The position numbers and the translations under genes are program-made. A DNA stretch of 64,000 nucleotides, taken from Bufo bufo (lineage: Eukaryota; Chordata; Amphibia; Anura; Bufonidae). The stretch spans positions 510,305,565 through 510,369,564 of the forward strand of contig NC_053390.1 in assembly GCF_905171765.1 (NCBI RefSeq), given 5' to 3'. The notes below the pieces were generated by a model. It searched no databases. It was not told the origin of the DNA and was given only the letters and a program-made list of their open reading frames with translations. Of the stretch, positions 31,035-42,525 are shown piece after piece. How positions within the stretch are numbered: the stretch's first letter is position 1; every line of letters starts with the position of its first letter.

Positions 31035-32023
31035 GGCTGGGTTCACACGAGCGTGCCCGGATTAGTTCCGGATGCGTCCCGGTGTGTTGCGGCAAACCCG
31101 CGCGAGTAGGAATGCAATTGCAGTCAGTTTTGACTGCGATTGCGTTCCGATGTTCAGTTTTTATCGCGCGGGTGCAATGTGTTTTGCACGCGCGTGATAA
31201 AAAACCGACTGTGGTACCCAGACCCGAACTTCTTCACAGAAGTTCAGGTTTGGGTTCGGTGTTGTGTAGATGTTATTATTTTCCCTTATAACATGGTTAT
31301 AAGGGAAAATAATAGCATTCTGAAAACAGAATGCTTAGTAGGTGATCAATTGAGGGTTAAAAAAAAATAAAAAAATTAACTCACCTTCTCCTCTTGTTCG
31401 CGTAGTTCTCCCGGTCTTTAGTTCTTTAAAAGATGAACTATGGTCTAAAGGACCTTTGGTGACATCAGATCACATGCTCCAATCACATGGTACATCACCG
31501 CGGTGATGTACCATGTGATTGGAGCATGTGATCTGACGTCACCAAAGGTCCTTTAGACCATAGTTCATCTTTTAAAGAACTAAAGACCGGGAGAACTACG
31601 CGAACAAGAGGAGAAGGTGAGTTAATTTTTTTATTTTTTTTTAACCCTCAATTGATCACCTACTAAGCATTCTGTTTTCAGAATGCTATTATTTTCCCTT
31701 ATAACCATGTTATAAGGGAAAATAATACAGTTTATAGACTGTCACCTAGCAACCATTCGTGAAAATCGCACCACATCCGCACTTGCTTGCGGATGCTTGC
31801 GATTTTCACGCAACCCCATTCACTTCTATGGGGCCTGCGTTGCGTGAAAAACGCAGAATATAGAGCATGCTGCGATTTTCACGCAACGCATAAGTGATGC
31901 GTGAAAATCATCGCTCATCTGAACAGCCCCATTGAAATGAATGGGTCCAGATTCAGTGCGGGTGCAATGCGTTCACCTACCGCATTGCACCCGCGCGGAA
32001 ATCTCGCCCGTGTGAACGCAGCC
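31035..32023. mobile_element. Harbinger-like MITE with large palindrome
   Basis: Ends ggctgggttcacacgagcg and cccgtgtgaacgcagcc are flanked by TTA at 31032-31034 and 32024-32026. The core 31272-31729 is a near-perfect palindrome centred at 31500/31501 (accg|cggt), with arms of about 229 bp that each end in smaller hairpins. Non-coding. Confidence 0.85.
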
Positions 32024-35000
32024 TTATCTTTCAGGAGAAAGATTTGTCCATTGTGCCCATTCTATTTCAAACCTACTCATCATGAAATTTTTGTGAGCCA
32101 ACATTTTTTCATAGGATCTAGTAGTATCCACAGCATTTATGATTTCTTGTATCATCGGGATCGTTGAACCTTTCCAGTACCTGGTAATGGCTAGTTTCGT
32201 AGCTAAAAACAGGTGCATAGATATAGTTCTAAAGTTATATGGGATTTCTGTGAGATCTATAAATAGTAAAGCTAGGGCTGGGTCTCTGTTTACCTTGTGA
32301 CCTGTTGCCTTTTCAATTAGTTGAAAGACGCTGGACCACAATTCTCCCAATAGGGGGCAGTCCCAAAGTATATGTAATAGGGATCCTCTGCCGCCGCATC
32401 CCCTCCAGCACAGCAGCCCCGAGCCAGGGAAAATGAGATTTAGTCTCAGGGGAGTAAAATACCATCTAAGTAATGTTTTCGAGTAAGACTCTAGATGTGA
32501 TACACATTTCAGTCTCTTGGTCGCAAAGTTTATAGCTATGGACCACTGTGCTGGGGGGATACTGCGTCCTAATTCCAATTCCCATGACAAAATGGGAGCT
32601 GTTTTTACAAAGGAGTTTTTCCTGCCAAGAAATGAGTAAAGTGGACGGATTCCTTTCCAATTGGATTGCTTCAGAGCCCACTGGTTCAGGAGCTCCATGT
32701 GTACATTTACTATTAGTGTAGGGTTGGAGGGTAATAAGTGATGGATCCTCAGATACTTATAAAAATCCCTTTTATGTATCTTAAATTGGTTCTGCAAGTT
32801 CCCAAAAGAATTCTGACTTGACTGAGAAAACAGATCCGCAACCATTACTACACCTCCTTCTTTCCACCCTGTCAGAGAAAGGTCAGGAAGAAGGTTTTGC
32901 AGCGCCTCTATTGGGGTGAGCTTCGCTATGGAAGTGGTTGCGCCCTGACCGCTGTTATGATATTTTTTCCAAATATTTAGAGAAGTGGAAAGTAGGTACG
33001 GGAGGGGATGTGACGGAATGTCCCTAAAGAGGGAAGCCAACAACATCGCCTTCAGATTATGAGTTGGGGCAAGTGTTTGCTCAATATGGACCCAATGCTT
33101 GGGGTTATCAGAGGTCCACCATTCTTTGAGTTGATGTACTCTAGTGGCTAAGTAATAGTCATGAATATTTGGAAGGCTTAAACCGCCAAATTTTTGAAAT
33201 CTGGACATAACCGACCTAGCAATGCGGGGGGGACCTTTGTTCCAGATGAACCCATTAAGCAATTTGTTCACGGCATTAAAGAAGGAACTAGGCAATTCCA
33301 GTGGGAGGATCCTGAACAAATAGAGAAGCTTGGGGAGCACATGCTGCTGAAAGGCTTCCAGTCTACCAAGCCATGATATCTCTAATTTCGCTATATTCCC
33401 TAACTCCTTTTGGAGATCCAGGAGGAAACTGGGAAAATTAGCATCATACAGTTTTTGAATAGTGGGGGTGAGTTGGACTCCAAGATATTGGACACCCGAG
33501 GACTGCCAATCCCAGGGGTAAAGCTCCTTTAATTGCTCTAGTGTTCGGTTGGGGATAAAGAGGGGAAGTGCTTGGGATTTTCCTTCATTGAGTTTGTAAA
33601 ATGATAGAGAGCCATATTCGTGAATAATCCTCCTCACTTCTTGTAACGACTGGACAGGGTTAGTTAGGGAAAGTATAATGTTGTCTGCGTATAATGAAAG
33701 AGTGTGCTGCCTGTCTCCAATTCGAATCCCAGAGATGTTCTCAGCTTGTTTGATAGCCTGTGCCAAAGGTTCTAGGGATAATATGAATATTAAAGGGGAC
33801 AGGGGGCATCCCTGCCTAGTGCCGTTTGAGAGGCTAAAGGGGTCTGACAAAACACCGTTGGCCAATACACGAGCTGCAGGGCCTTTGTATAGTGCTTCTA
33901 TGGCCCTGGTCAGAACAGCAGGGAACCCCATTTTATGGAGTACCGAGAAGGCAAATGACCAATTCACCCGGTCGAATGCCTTCTCAGCATCCAGGGTAAG
34001 TAACACCGCGGGCATTCTCAGTCTGTTGACTCTATCTAATAAGTTAAAAACTCTCCTGGAGTTGTCTGTAATCTGTCTACCCAGGACAAACCCCACCTAG
34101 TCAGGAGTTACTAAGTATGGGATAATTGCTGCTAGTCTGTTTGCCAGTAGCTTGGCGTATATTTTCAGGTCAGTGTTGAGGAGGGATATAGGCCGGAAAT
34201 TTTGGGGGGTAGTTGGTTCTTTACCCAGTTTTGGCAAGGTGACAATAGTTGCCTCTAACATCTCTCTAGGCATATGTCCATCTGTCAAGATCCTTGATTG
34301 AAGTGAAGATGTGGGCCTAGAAGTTCAGAGAAAACTTTATAATAGGAGTTAGACAGACCATCTGGTCCAGGACTTTTGTGGTGAGGCAACTTTTTGATTA
34401 TAACCAATATCTCATCAAGTTTGATAGGCTGACATGTACGTAATTTTTGTTCCTCAGACATGGAGGGTAATGAGAGGGAATCAAGAAAGCTGCTAATGTC
34501 ACAATCCGCGGGCTGAACCACTTCATTATTTTCAGCTAGGTTATAGAGGTTAGAGTAGAAGGTAATAACCCTATTAGCAATCGCTTTCGGATCATAAATT
34601 TTGTGGGTTTTAGTGGAGTCCCAGAGAAAAGCTATACGGGAATTTTGGGTCCTACTTTTAATTCTATTTGCTAATAATTTCCCCGCTTTGTTCGCCTGGG
34701 AATAATACATGGCCTTGACTTTTTTAAGGGACAGTTCATACTTATGCAGCATGTGCTCCCCCAGCTGTGCCCTAAGGGAGCGAAGCTCCTCTGAATGAAG
34801 AGGAGAAGGGTATGACTTGTTCAGAATCTCTAGGGCTCGGATTTTGTTCAGTAGATACGTAGTGTGGAGTTCTCTCTTCTTTTTTTGGCCCATGCCCTAT
34901 CTTAATAAAAATACCTCTGATATAAGCCTTATGTGCTGCCCAAACAATAGAAGGATTATCTACAGAATTTACATTGTTCAGGAAGTATTCAGACAATGCC

Positions 35001-35782
35001 TCTGTTACCTCTTTTTGACAGTCTGAATTTGCAAGTAAATAGTCATTTATTCTCCATGTCGGATTAGGGGGGCGGTTATACTGTTCTGAAATCTTCACAG
35101 AAATGGGAGCATGGTCTGACCATGTGATTATTCCTATATCAGAGCTTGTGACGTTTGAAAGGGAGGTTCTGTCTACTAACACCAGGTCTATGCGAGAATA
35201 TGTGAGGTGAGAAGGGGAGAAATACGTATAGTCTCGTTCCATGGCATGATGTAAACGCCAAATGTCATATAGGGACATTTTGGATAAAAGGCTCATCAAT
35301 GTGTGGGGATTCCGTCTCATAGGAGAGGCGGAGTCAATGGATGCATCGGGAACCATGTTGAAATCACCACACATGAGGACCCTTCCTTGTTGCACAGACT
35401 GGACTTTACTGAATAGGTTTTGGAGGAAGAGCTGGGAATGCGCATTAGGTGCATATAGACCCACTAAAGTGTAGAGAATGTTGTTTAAATAGCAGATATG
35501 TATAATGTACCGCCCTCCGGAGTCGACAATGGATGACACAGCAGAGTAGGCTACAGTATTCTTAATTGCCAACAATACCCCCCATTTCTTTTTAGTACAG
35601 TGGGCCTGAATAACAACTGGAAAACATCTATGCTTGATGCGGTCAGCATCTGCGGCTATTATATGCGTCTCCTGAGCACAAAAAATGTCACACTGCAGGG
35701 AGAGAGCCTCCCTCCACATCAAGTTGCACTTGTAAGGGCTATTAAGCCCACTAACGTTTAAAGAGCTAAGCTTTAGTACCAT
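32024..35782 (-). pseudogene. L1 ORF2 (endonuclease and reverse transcriptase), disrupted
   Basis: The ATG at 35782 opens an AP-type endonuclease (SSLNVSGLN, QETH, CGDFN, SDHAP). A frameshift near 34890 leads to the next block (34893-34285). Another near 34285 leads to a frame with a TAG at 34097-34099, after which the reverse transcriptase continues (34096-32024) with FDRVNW, GTRQGCPLSP and SLYADNIILS. The catalytic YADD box reads YADN, so a metal-binding aspartate is lost. The C terminus has a CCHC-like WRGCGGRGSLLHILWDC. The stop at 32024-32026 coincides with the MITE target duplication. Two frameshifts, one stop and a dead active site make it inactive. Confidence 0.9.
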
Positions 35783-36112
35783 AAGTATTCTGTATTGCTA
35801 TAGACGCAAAAGAAGTAATGAAGTGGAGGGAGGCGCTGGTCCGGCCACAGTGAACACACACAATGCAAGTGCAATTAGACATAATGCTCTGCCAAAAATA
35901 AATAGAAAACCAGAACTGGAAAGCAAGAAATATGAAAAGTGACCGAGGGGTCACAACAAAAATTGCCCTAGTAGAAGGAAAAAACGGGGAGAGGAACATA
36001 GGTAAGGCACATATATGCACCTCGGCATCAGTAGGGAAAAGAGTCCTGCCAAATGCCATAGTAGAGAACTTGAGACTGTTGCTCCATGGGGATAATAACA
36101 GATTCAACCCCT

Positions 36113-37351
36113 TTATTGCGTTTTCTTCCTTCGCCTATTTTCCACCAGCTGCCACTCTCCAGATGAATGGTGACGTCTAGGAGCATCAGAGTCCTGTGAG
36201 GATTCCACTGTAATGTTCCAAGATGCAAGGGTCGCTTTGCCTTCAGCAACTGATCGGATCACCACAAAGGAGCCATCCTTGTGAATCAGAAGCTTGACTG
36301 GGAAACCCCATCTGTAAGCAATGGAGTGTGCTCTCAGAGTGGTAGTAATGGGTGCTAGAGACCTTCGGAGTTGCAGTGTCGCCGCAGAAAGGTCCACAAA
36401 GAGTTTTACCTCAGCATATGGAGTAGGTAGGACTTCCAACTTCCTCGCTGCGGTGAGGACTTGTTCCTTAATGTGGAAAAAGTGTACCCTGGCCAGTACA
36501 TCTCTTGGGATATCATCCGGCAGGTGTTTGAGGTTAACAATTCTGTGCGCCCTGTCAATTATAAGGTCACGATCAGCACAATTGGGTAGAAGCATTTTTA
36601 TCATCTTCTGAATATAGGCTGTCAGCTCAGATGCAGTAACCTCTTCTGGGACCCCCCGCAACTTGAGGTTGTTCCGGCGGGAGCGGTCCTCCATGTCTGC
36701 TATCTTCGCTTTAAGCTGAGTGACCTCTTCAGAGAGGAGTTCATGGGAGTCTATAAGAGTGTTATGGGAGGAAGCAAATTCCCCCATTTTAGTTTCTACA
36801 TGATCCATTTTATCCCCCAGCTCCCTGACAGTGGCCTGGATCGGTACAATCGACCGCGAGATTTGTGCCGTTATGGAGTGATGAAACGCCAGCAACATGT
36901 CCTTTATCAGGGTTCCTGAAGCTGGTTGGTCTGTTGTTTGCAGGCCCTGTAGCGCCTCATGTATAGAGGGTATGCCTGGCTGGCCCTTGGGGGAAGATGC
37001 GCACTCACCGGAGTCACGGGGACCATGATGTCTCGGTCTCTGCTTGTCCGGACTAGCTGTCGGTGATGCTTGTGTGTCTGCATTCCCAGGGCGCACGGGA
37101 AGCGTCTCCTCCGTCCGCTGCTGAGATCTGGGTGAAGTTGCTGCAGGGAGAGACTCCGCTGGAGAGGATCCGGAGGGATACTCGGTCTGCAAGATGTATG
37201 CAGGTGAGCGCGGGCCTGCTGATGATAAAGGGCTGGAGCCAGGCGTGCTCCGTGTGCCGTCTCCTCCGGCGCCATCTTTGATTTTTTCATGTGCAAAGAA
37301 AAAGTCCAATTTTGCTTGTTGCTTCACACTTTTCCTGCCTCTAGTCATCAT
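36113..37351 (-). CDS. L1 ORF1 protein (coiled coil, RRM, C-terminal domain)
   Basis: An intact frame of 412 residues begins at ATG 37351 (MMTRGRKSVKQQ). The first 150 residues are low-complexity, rich in S, P and T. A coiled coil follows (heptads around ELGDKMDHVETKMGEF to EEVTQLKAKIADMEDRSRR, about 175-235). Then comes an RNA-recognition-like domain starting NNLKLRGVPEEV and a C-terminal domain (HFFHIKEQVLTAARK, YRWGFPVKLLI) typical of L1 ORF1 proteins. These trimerise and bind L1 RNA as chaperones. It is followed after about 330 bp by ORF2. The element's ORF2 is dead, so ORF1 intactness only shows that the copy is fairly young. Confidence 0.85.
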   Translation of the reverse strand: MMTRGRKSVKQQAKLDFFFAHEKIKDGAGGDGTRSTPGSSPLSSAGPRSPAYILQTEYPSGSSPAESLPAATSPRSQQRTEETLPVRPGNADTQASPTASPDKQRPRHHGPRDSGECASSPKGQPGIPSIHEALQGLQTTDQPASGTLIKDMLLAFHHSITAQISRSIVPIQATVRELGDKMDHVETKMGEFASSHNTLIDSHELLSEEVTQLKAKIADMEDRSRRNNLKLRGVPEEVTASELTAYIQKMIKMLLPNCADRDLIIDRAHRIVNLKHLPDDIPRDVLARVHFFHIKEQVLTAARKLEVLPTPYAEVKLFVDLSAATLQLRRSLAPITTTLRAHSIAYRWGFPVKLLIHKDGSFVVIRSVAEGKATLASWNITVESSQDSDAPRRHHSSGEWQLVENRRRKKTQ

Positions 37352-37739
37352 GGAGGCTTAGGGTGAGCTCCTAGGAATGAATCGATATCGATTGGGTGGA
37401 TATTGGTGGGGTTTAGCAGGTATGAAACGCTTTGGTGGAGCAGGAGCTCAGACTCAGGCTGCCATCTCACTCGGCTGCTTGGCCACGCCCCTCCTTATGC
37501 TACATTTTTCAAGCTGGTATAAGTTTCCTGAGATTGGAGAAAAGGGTTGGCACGGCAGAACATTAGATAGAGTGCTCCAATATATTCGCGCTTGCGAATT
37601 TTCGGCAATATCAGCCACACTATAGATCAATCTAACCTACACTGACTATGTCCCCCTAACTATCTCTCACCTTGAGAGTTGACGGCAACAGATTCCAAAT
37701 GCAAATAGCGCACGTGAAATGAACTCTAGACCTTTTATC

Positions 37740-38032
37740 TGCTCATTGTAATTGGGATAATGAGGGAATAACACACACCTGGCCATGGAACTGCTGAGAA
37801 GCCAATTGTCCCATTACTTTTGGTCCATTAACAAGTGGGAGGCACATATGCAAACTGTTGTAATTCCTACACCGTTCACCTGATTTGGATATAAATACCC
37901 TGAAATTAAAGCTGACAGTCTGAAGTTAAAGCACATCTTGTTCGTTTCATTTCAAATCCATTGTGGTGTTGTATAGAGCCAAAAATGTTAGAATTGTGTC
38001 GATGTCCCAATATTTATCCACCTGACTGTACA
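37740..38032 (+). mobile_element. Tc1-like terminal fragment inside hAT
   Basis: The end gatgtcccaatatttatccacctgactgta looks like a Tc1 right terminus preceded by element-like non-coding sequence. No left end or transposase is found, so it is a fragment carried in the non-autonomous hAT. Confidence 0.4.
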
Positions 38033-38395
38033 TAAGTTAACTGTCTAATGTAATTACACAGAGCACAGTAATGACGCTGCTGTCTCTTTCATAACTGCAA
38101 TAAACTTTAGAAAATAGCTACTGGGGAGGTTCTTATATACTAAGGGGTAGGCAACTTTTCTATTGGTTGCTATGGATGTTGCTAAGCTGTGACAAAGCCT
38201 TCTCATTGGCTCACAAGCTAGAAGAAGGGAGGGATGATCACCTGATGTGTACTGTGTTAAAAAACAAAACAAAAACGAATATTCATCATTACGAATATAT
38301 AGCACTATATTCTAAATATTCGCAAATTCTCGAAGTGCCGATATTCGCGATAAAAATTAGCTTTTCGAATATTCGCGCTCAACACTACTGTTCAG

Positions 38396-38636
38396 TTGTT
38401 CATTGATTGATGGATGCTATAGACTGTCGTGTGGTGTGTACTATATGTAATAGTGTTTTATGAAATTGCACCTTTTTTTAATAGTTTAAAATAAAATATG
38501 GACTTATTCATTCATATTGTGGTATAAATTTTGCACAAATCGATTTGTCTTTTTATATAAACTGGCTCTTCAAATACTAATAACTTCTATACAACTTCTC
38601 TACTTGGGCAGTAGCATCACAATCTACAGTGAAATA
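38396..38636. other. No gene seen
   Basis: A/T-rich spacer between a hAT element and a Tc1 element. No feature supported. Confidence 0.4.
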
Positions 38637-38638
38637 TA

Positions 38639-40252
38639 CAGTGGGGGAAATAATTATTTGACCCCTCACTGATTTTGTAAGTTTGTCCAATGACAAAGAA
38701 ATGAAAAGTCTCAGAACAGTATCATTTCAATGGTAGGTTTATTGTAACAGTGGCAGATAGCACATCAAAAGGAAAATCGAAAAAAAAACTTTAAATAAAA
38801 GATAGCAACTGATTTGCATTTCATTGAGTGAAATAAGTATTTGAACCCCTACCAACCATTAAGAGTTCTGGCTCCCACAGAGTGGTTAGACACTTCTACT
38901 CAATTAGTCACCCTCATTAAGGACACCTGTCTTAACTAGTCACCTGTATAAAAGACACCTGTCCACAGAATCAATCAATCAAGCAGACTCCAAACTCTCC
39001 AACATGGGAAAGACCAAAGAGCTGTCCAAGGATGTCAGAGACAAAATTGTAGACCTGCACAAGGCTGGAATGGGCTACAAAACCATTAGCAAGAAGCTGG
39101 GAGAGAAGGTGACAACTGTTGGTGCGATTGTTCGAAAATGGAAGGAGCACAAAATGACCATCAATCGACCTCGCTCTGGGGCTCCACGCAAGATCTCACC
39201 TCGTGGGGTGTCAATGGTTCTGAGAAAGGTGAAAAAGCATCCTAGAACTACACGGGAGGAGTTAGTTAATGACCTCAAATTAGCAGGGACCACAGTCACC
39301 AAGAAAACCATTGGAAACACATTACACCGCAATGGATTAAAATCCTGCAGGGCTCGCAAGGTCCCCCTGCTCAGGAAGGCACATGTGCAGGCCCGTCTGA
39401 AGTTTGCCAATGAACACCTGAATGATTCAGAGAGTGACTGGGAGAAGGTGCTGTGGTCTGATGAGACCAAAATAGAGCTCTTTGGCATTAACTAAACTCG
39501 CTGTGTTTGGAGGAAGAAAAATGCTGCCTATGACCCCCAAAACACCGTCCCCACCGTCAAGCATGGGGGTGGAAACATTTTGCTTTGGGGGTGTTTTTCT
39601 GCTAAGGGCACAGGACAACTTATTCGCATAAACGGGAAAATGGATGGAGCCATGTATCGTGAAATCCTGAGCGACAACCTCCTTCCCTCTGCCAGGAAAC
39701 TGAAAATGGGTCGTGGATGGGTGTTCCAGCACGACAATGACCCAAAACATACAGCAAAGGCAACAAAGGAGTGGCTCAAGAAGAAGCACATTAAGGTCAT
39801 GGAGTGGCCTAGTCAGTCTCCGGACCTTAATCCAATCGAAAACCTATGGAGGGAGCTCAAGCTCAGAGTTGCACAGAGACAGCCTCGAAACCTTAGGGAT
39901 TTAGAGATGATCTGCAAAGAGGAGTGGACCAACATTCCTCCTAAAATGTGCGCAAACTTGGTCATCAATTACAAGAAACGTTTGACCTCTGTGCTTGCAA
40001 ACAAGGGTTTTTCCACCAAGTATTAAGTCTTTTTTTGTTAGAGGGTTCAAATACTTATTTCACTCAATGAAATGCAAATCAGTTGCTATCTTTTATTTAA
40101 AGTTATTTTTTCGATTTTCCTTTTGATGTGCTATCTGCCACTGTTACAATAAACCTACCATTGAAATGATACTGTTCTGAGACTTTTCATTTCTTTGTCA
40201 TTGGACAAACTTACAAAATCAGTGAGGGGTCAAATAATTATTTCCCCCACTG
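38639..40252 (+). mobile_element. Sleeping Beauty-like Tc1 element, nearly intact
   Basis: Inverted repeats of about 210 bp start cagtgggggaaataattatt and end with the complement, flanked by TA (38637-38638, 40253-40254). Outer (aattatttgacccct) and inner (aagtatttgaacccct) direct repeats within each end give the IR/DR structure. The two ends are almost identical, so this is a young copy. Confidence 0.93.
39004..40026 (+). pseudogene. Tc1 (Sleeping Beauty-type) transposase, single stop
   Basis: The ATG at 39004 opens [20 protein letters not shown] and the frame runs 340 codons to 40026, with one TAA at 39493-39495 right after LFGIN. Paired helix-turn-helix DNA-binding domain at residues 1-110. 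Catalytic residues: [30 protein letters not shown] (DD34E). A glycine-rich box ([13 protein letters not shown]) is present. No frameshift is seen. Only the stop codon prevents full-length translation. The N-terminal 163 residues alone would bind the inverted repeats without catalytic activity. Confidence 0.92.
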
Positions 40253-40254
40253 TA

Positions 40255-40640
40255 GAGTGTATTAAGTAAGTAAGTAAGTCGGCAGCCAGTGAGCGTCCTT
40301 CCTTCACTATGCTTGCGCCGAACAACACATTTTTCACTTTCACAAGGGCTAACAGGAGAAAATGCACCCTTGTATTTTCTCTTGATTATGGCAACACTAG
40401 GCCTGAATTGGCAGACATGGATTTTAGGTGCCATGTAGAAATTGAAAACCCTAAGAAGTGACTCCATTTTAGAAAATGTACCCCTGTACAAACATTTTAA
40501 GGGATGGAAAGGGCACCTTTGACAGGTGTTACATAGAAGACAGAATCACTTGTCAAAGAATTTAAATGCACACAGCTATGAAAATGAAAAATACTACCAG
40601 ACCCTAATCTTTTCACTTTCACAAGGGGTAACAGGCGAAA
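40255..40640. repeat. Unclassified repeat with duplicated 35-bp motif
   Basis: The motif tttcactttcacaaggg(g/c)taacagg, followed by gaaaatgca, occurs at about 40330-40365 and again at 40612-40645. No coding potential recognised. Confidence 0.4.
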
Positions 40641-41570
40641 ATGCAAAATTTGGGCCTTGATGACAACCTCTTGGAACTGAAGGAACTTTTCTGTGTGGCC
40701 TGTAGCTCGATGTAACACGTACGCATTCTACAGAACTATCTGTACTAGGGATGAGCGAAGCGAGCTTCGGATTCAAGATCCAAAGTTGCTTCGCTCAAAT
40801 CTTCGTTTTAATACTGTACAGAGATTCGTCTCCGTACAGCATTAAAATGTATGTGCTCCAGCGAGGCAAATTCGTTATCACCGAAGTCTTGCGGGACTTC
40901 AGTGAATAACTTCGGCATTTGATTATTAAACTTGAAAAGCATTTTAAAACAGGTATCCGAAGTCAGCTTCAGTACAGAGGTACCAGTCGGTACCGAAGCT
41001 GACTTCAGATACCTGTCTCCGTACAGCATTAAAATAAAGTTTGGAGCGAAGCAACTTCGGATCTAGGATCCGACACTCACTTCGGTCATCCCTAATCTGT
41101 ACAATGTGCACGGCCATTAGTACCACACCTTAGTTTGGCACTGTATGGTTTTAGAACTTGATCTGAAAAGATCAACTCCTCCCATGTGCCTGTTGTAGTC
41201 TAGGATACAGTCGGGTAGGAGACAGTGGTAGTGGTACCACGTACAGGGGCAGGGGAACTGGTGTCAGTGTGAATGGTGGTCACTACACCATGTCCTTGTA
41301 CGTAACAGTCAGCATGTTCTCATGGAGGAGAGCCCTACTGTCACCTTTAATGAGTAATTGCCCTACCTGCGATCTAGGGGGGCCTCTCAGATTTTTGCAT
41401 ATTGCTTCGCAAGCCATAGTACATCTGGCAGTTAGGGACATGAATAGGAGGATACTGGTATAATAGTTATCCACATAGAGGTGGTAACCCTTATCCAGCA
41501 TTGGATGAATTAAGTCCCACACTATTTTTCTACTAGCTCCTAGGCCAGGGTAAATGGTTTTCATCCTTAC
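40640..41570 (-). pseudogene. piggyBac transposase remnant, split by a hAT MITE
   Basis: On the minus strand, 41564-41285 reads a piggyBac (PGBD4-like) core with KGYHLYVDNYYTSILLF, holding the third catalytic aspartate region, then KNLRGPPRS. A frame change follows, then VRGTTTTVS and SDQVLKPYSAK (about 41270-41120). The MITE at 40746-41094 interrupts it, and beyond it LHRATGHTEKFLQFQEVVIKA continues (about 40720-40640). The first part of the protein and the zinc-finger C terminus are absent. At least two frame changes. Confidence 0.8.
40746..41094. mobile_element. hAT MITE inside piggyBac remnant
   Basis: Ends TAGGGATGAGCGAAGCGAGC and TTCGGTCATCCCTA are flanked by a perfect 8-bp duplication, atctgtac (40738-40745, 41095-41102). 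Internal gtaccgaagctgacttc/gaagtcagcttc form a long inverted repeat. Confidence 0.92.
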
Positions 41571-41599
41571 CCCTTAACACCTATTCAGGGATTTAGTCT

Positions 41600-41860
41600 T
41601 TGCTGCAGGGGAGCCACGAGGCAGCTACCTCTTGGTTGACCACTGACCCACTGGCATCAAAGACACCAGTGCAAAGCCCTGAGGGATCAGGCAATACTCA
41701 TAGACAGGAAAGAGGCCATGGTCAATGCGGGCAGAGTATGTGCGAATCCGTGAAACTAGTCCAAGGTCAGGGCAGGCAACAAAGGGTCAATACGGTAAAC
41801 AGGCTAAGGTTAGGTCAGGCAGCAGAGGGTCAGAATCAGTACACAGGAAGAGAAACAGAA
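41600..41860. repeat. Unclassified repeat, copy of 11770-12330 family
   Basis: ctttgctgcaggggagccac through gggatcaggcaa matches the copy near 11760-12275 that is split by a MITE. A short near-tandem motif (caggcaacaaagggtcaata / caggcagcagagggtcag) follows. Confidence 0.6.
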
Positions 41861-41869
41861 AATTACACC

Positions 41870-42272
41870 TCAAAGGGGACTTGTCACCACTCTGACATCC
41901 CTTTCAATAAATAATTGTATTCCACATGAAATTACAATTCTGGAACATTTATTATTATGACTTTGTTTTGCCATTCTTCTATTTTTGCTAGAAAATCATT
42001 GATAAAGGTTCCAATGGGTGTTACCAGTTGGGTGTGTGTCTCTGCACAGTCTGTCATTAATCAATCAATGCAGCCAGTGGCATACTGTGCAGGGACATAA
42101 CCTCAACTAGTACACCCATCTGTACCTTTATCCATAAACTTCTAGCAGGAATAAGAGAAGAACGGCACAACATAGAGTCATAAGAAACAATTCTCCAGAA
42201 TTGTCATTGCATGGGGAATGGAAGTAGCTACTAAAACAGATAAGTCATGAGATGGCACATGCCCTCTTTAAC
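41870..42272. mobile_element. Foldback MITE-like repeat
   Basis: Two halves are imperfect inverted copies. For example, tgggtgttaccagttgggtg pairs with caactagtacacccatc, and attttgctagaaaatcattg pairs with cataaacttctagcagg. Centre near 42065 (tcaatcaatg). No ORF. Confidence 0.6.
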
Positions 42273-42525
42273 TTGGGGCGAAGGTGCTTTAAATAACCTG
42301 AAGTGTACAACCATTGGCTCGGGCAAACTAATATACGCGGCATGGCCCTTTAAGAGTGATGGAATGCGTGCATTGTAAGGGCAGTACAAGAGAATCTAGT
42401 GGGAAAGTGAAGGGCCTGCAGTGAGACAAACAGCGTACGATGCCAGAAATCAAGTTCGCTACTGGCTATTAAAGGAGGGCACACAGGTTCAGACCACCAG
42501 TGAATCAATAGATGGAGCAGAATAA

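Larger units (their letters stand above)
30651..37493 (-). mobile_element. Full-length L1 LINE, inactivated
   Basis: A 16-bp duplication, cttatgctacattttt, lies at 30635-30650 and 37494-37509. On the minus strand the element starts with ggaggggcgtggccaag, a typical L1 5' end, then has ORF1 (37351-36113), ORF2 (35782-32024) and a 3' end with AATAAAG near 30668. A MITE (31035-32023) sits in its 3' part. ORF2 is broken. Confidence 0.92.
30477..38387. mobile_element. Non-autonomous hAT element, split by L1
   Basis: An 8-bp duplication ctgttcag at 30469-30476 and 38388-38395 flanks ends TAGTGATGAGCG and CGCTCAACACTA. The element's own sequence is 30477-30650 plus 37510-38387 (about 1.05 kb), rich in gcgaatattcgc motifs and without a transposase. 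The L1 at 30651-37493 was inserted later. Confidence 0.9.
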
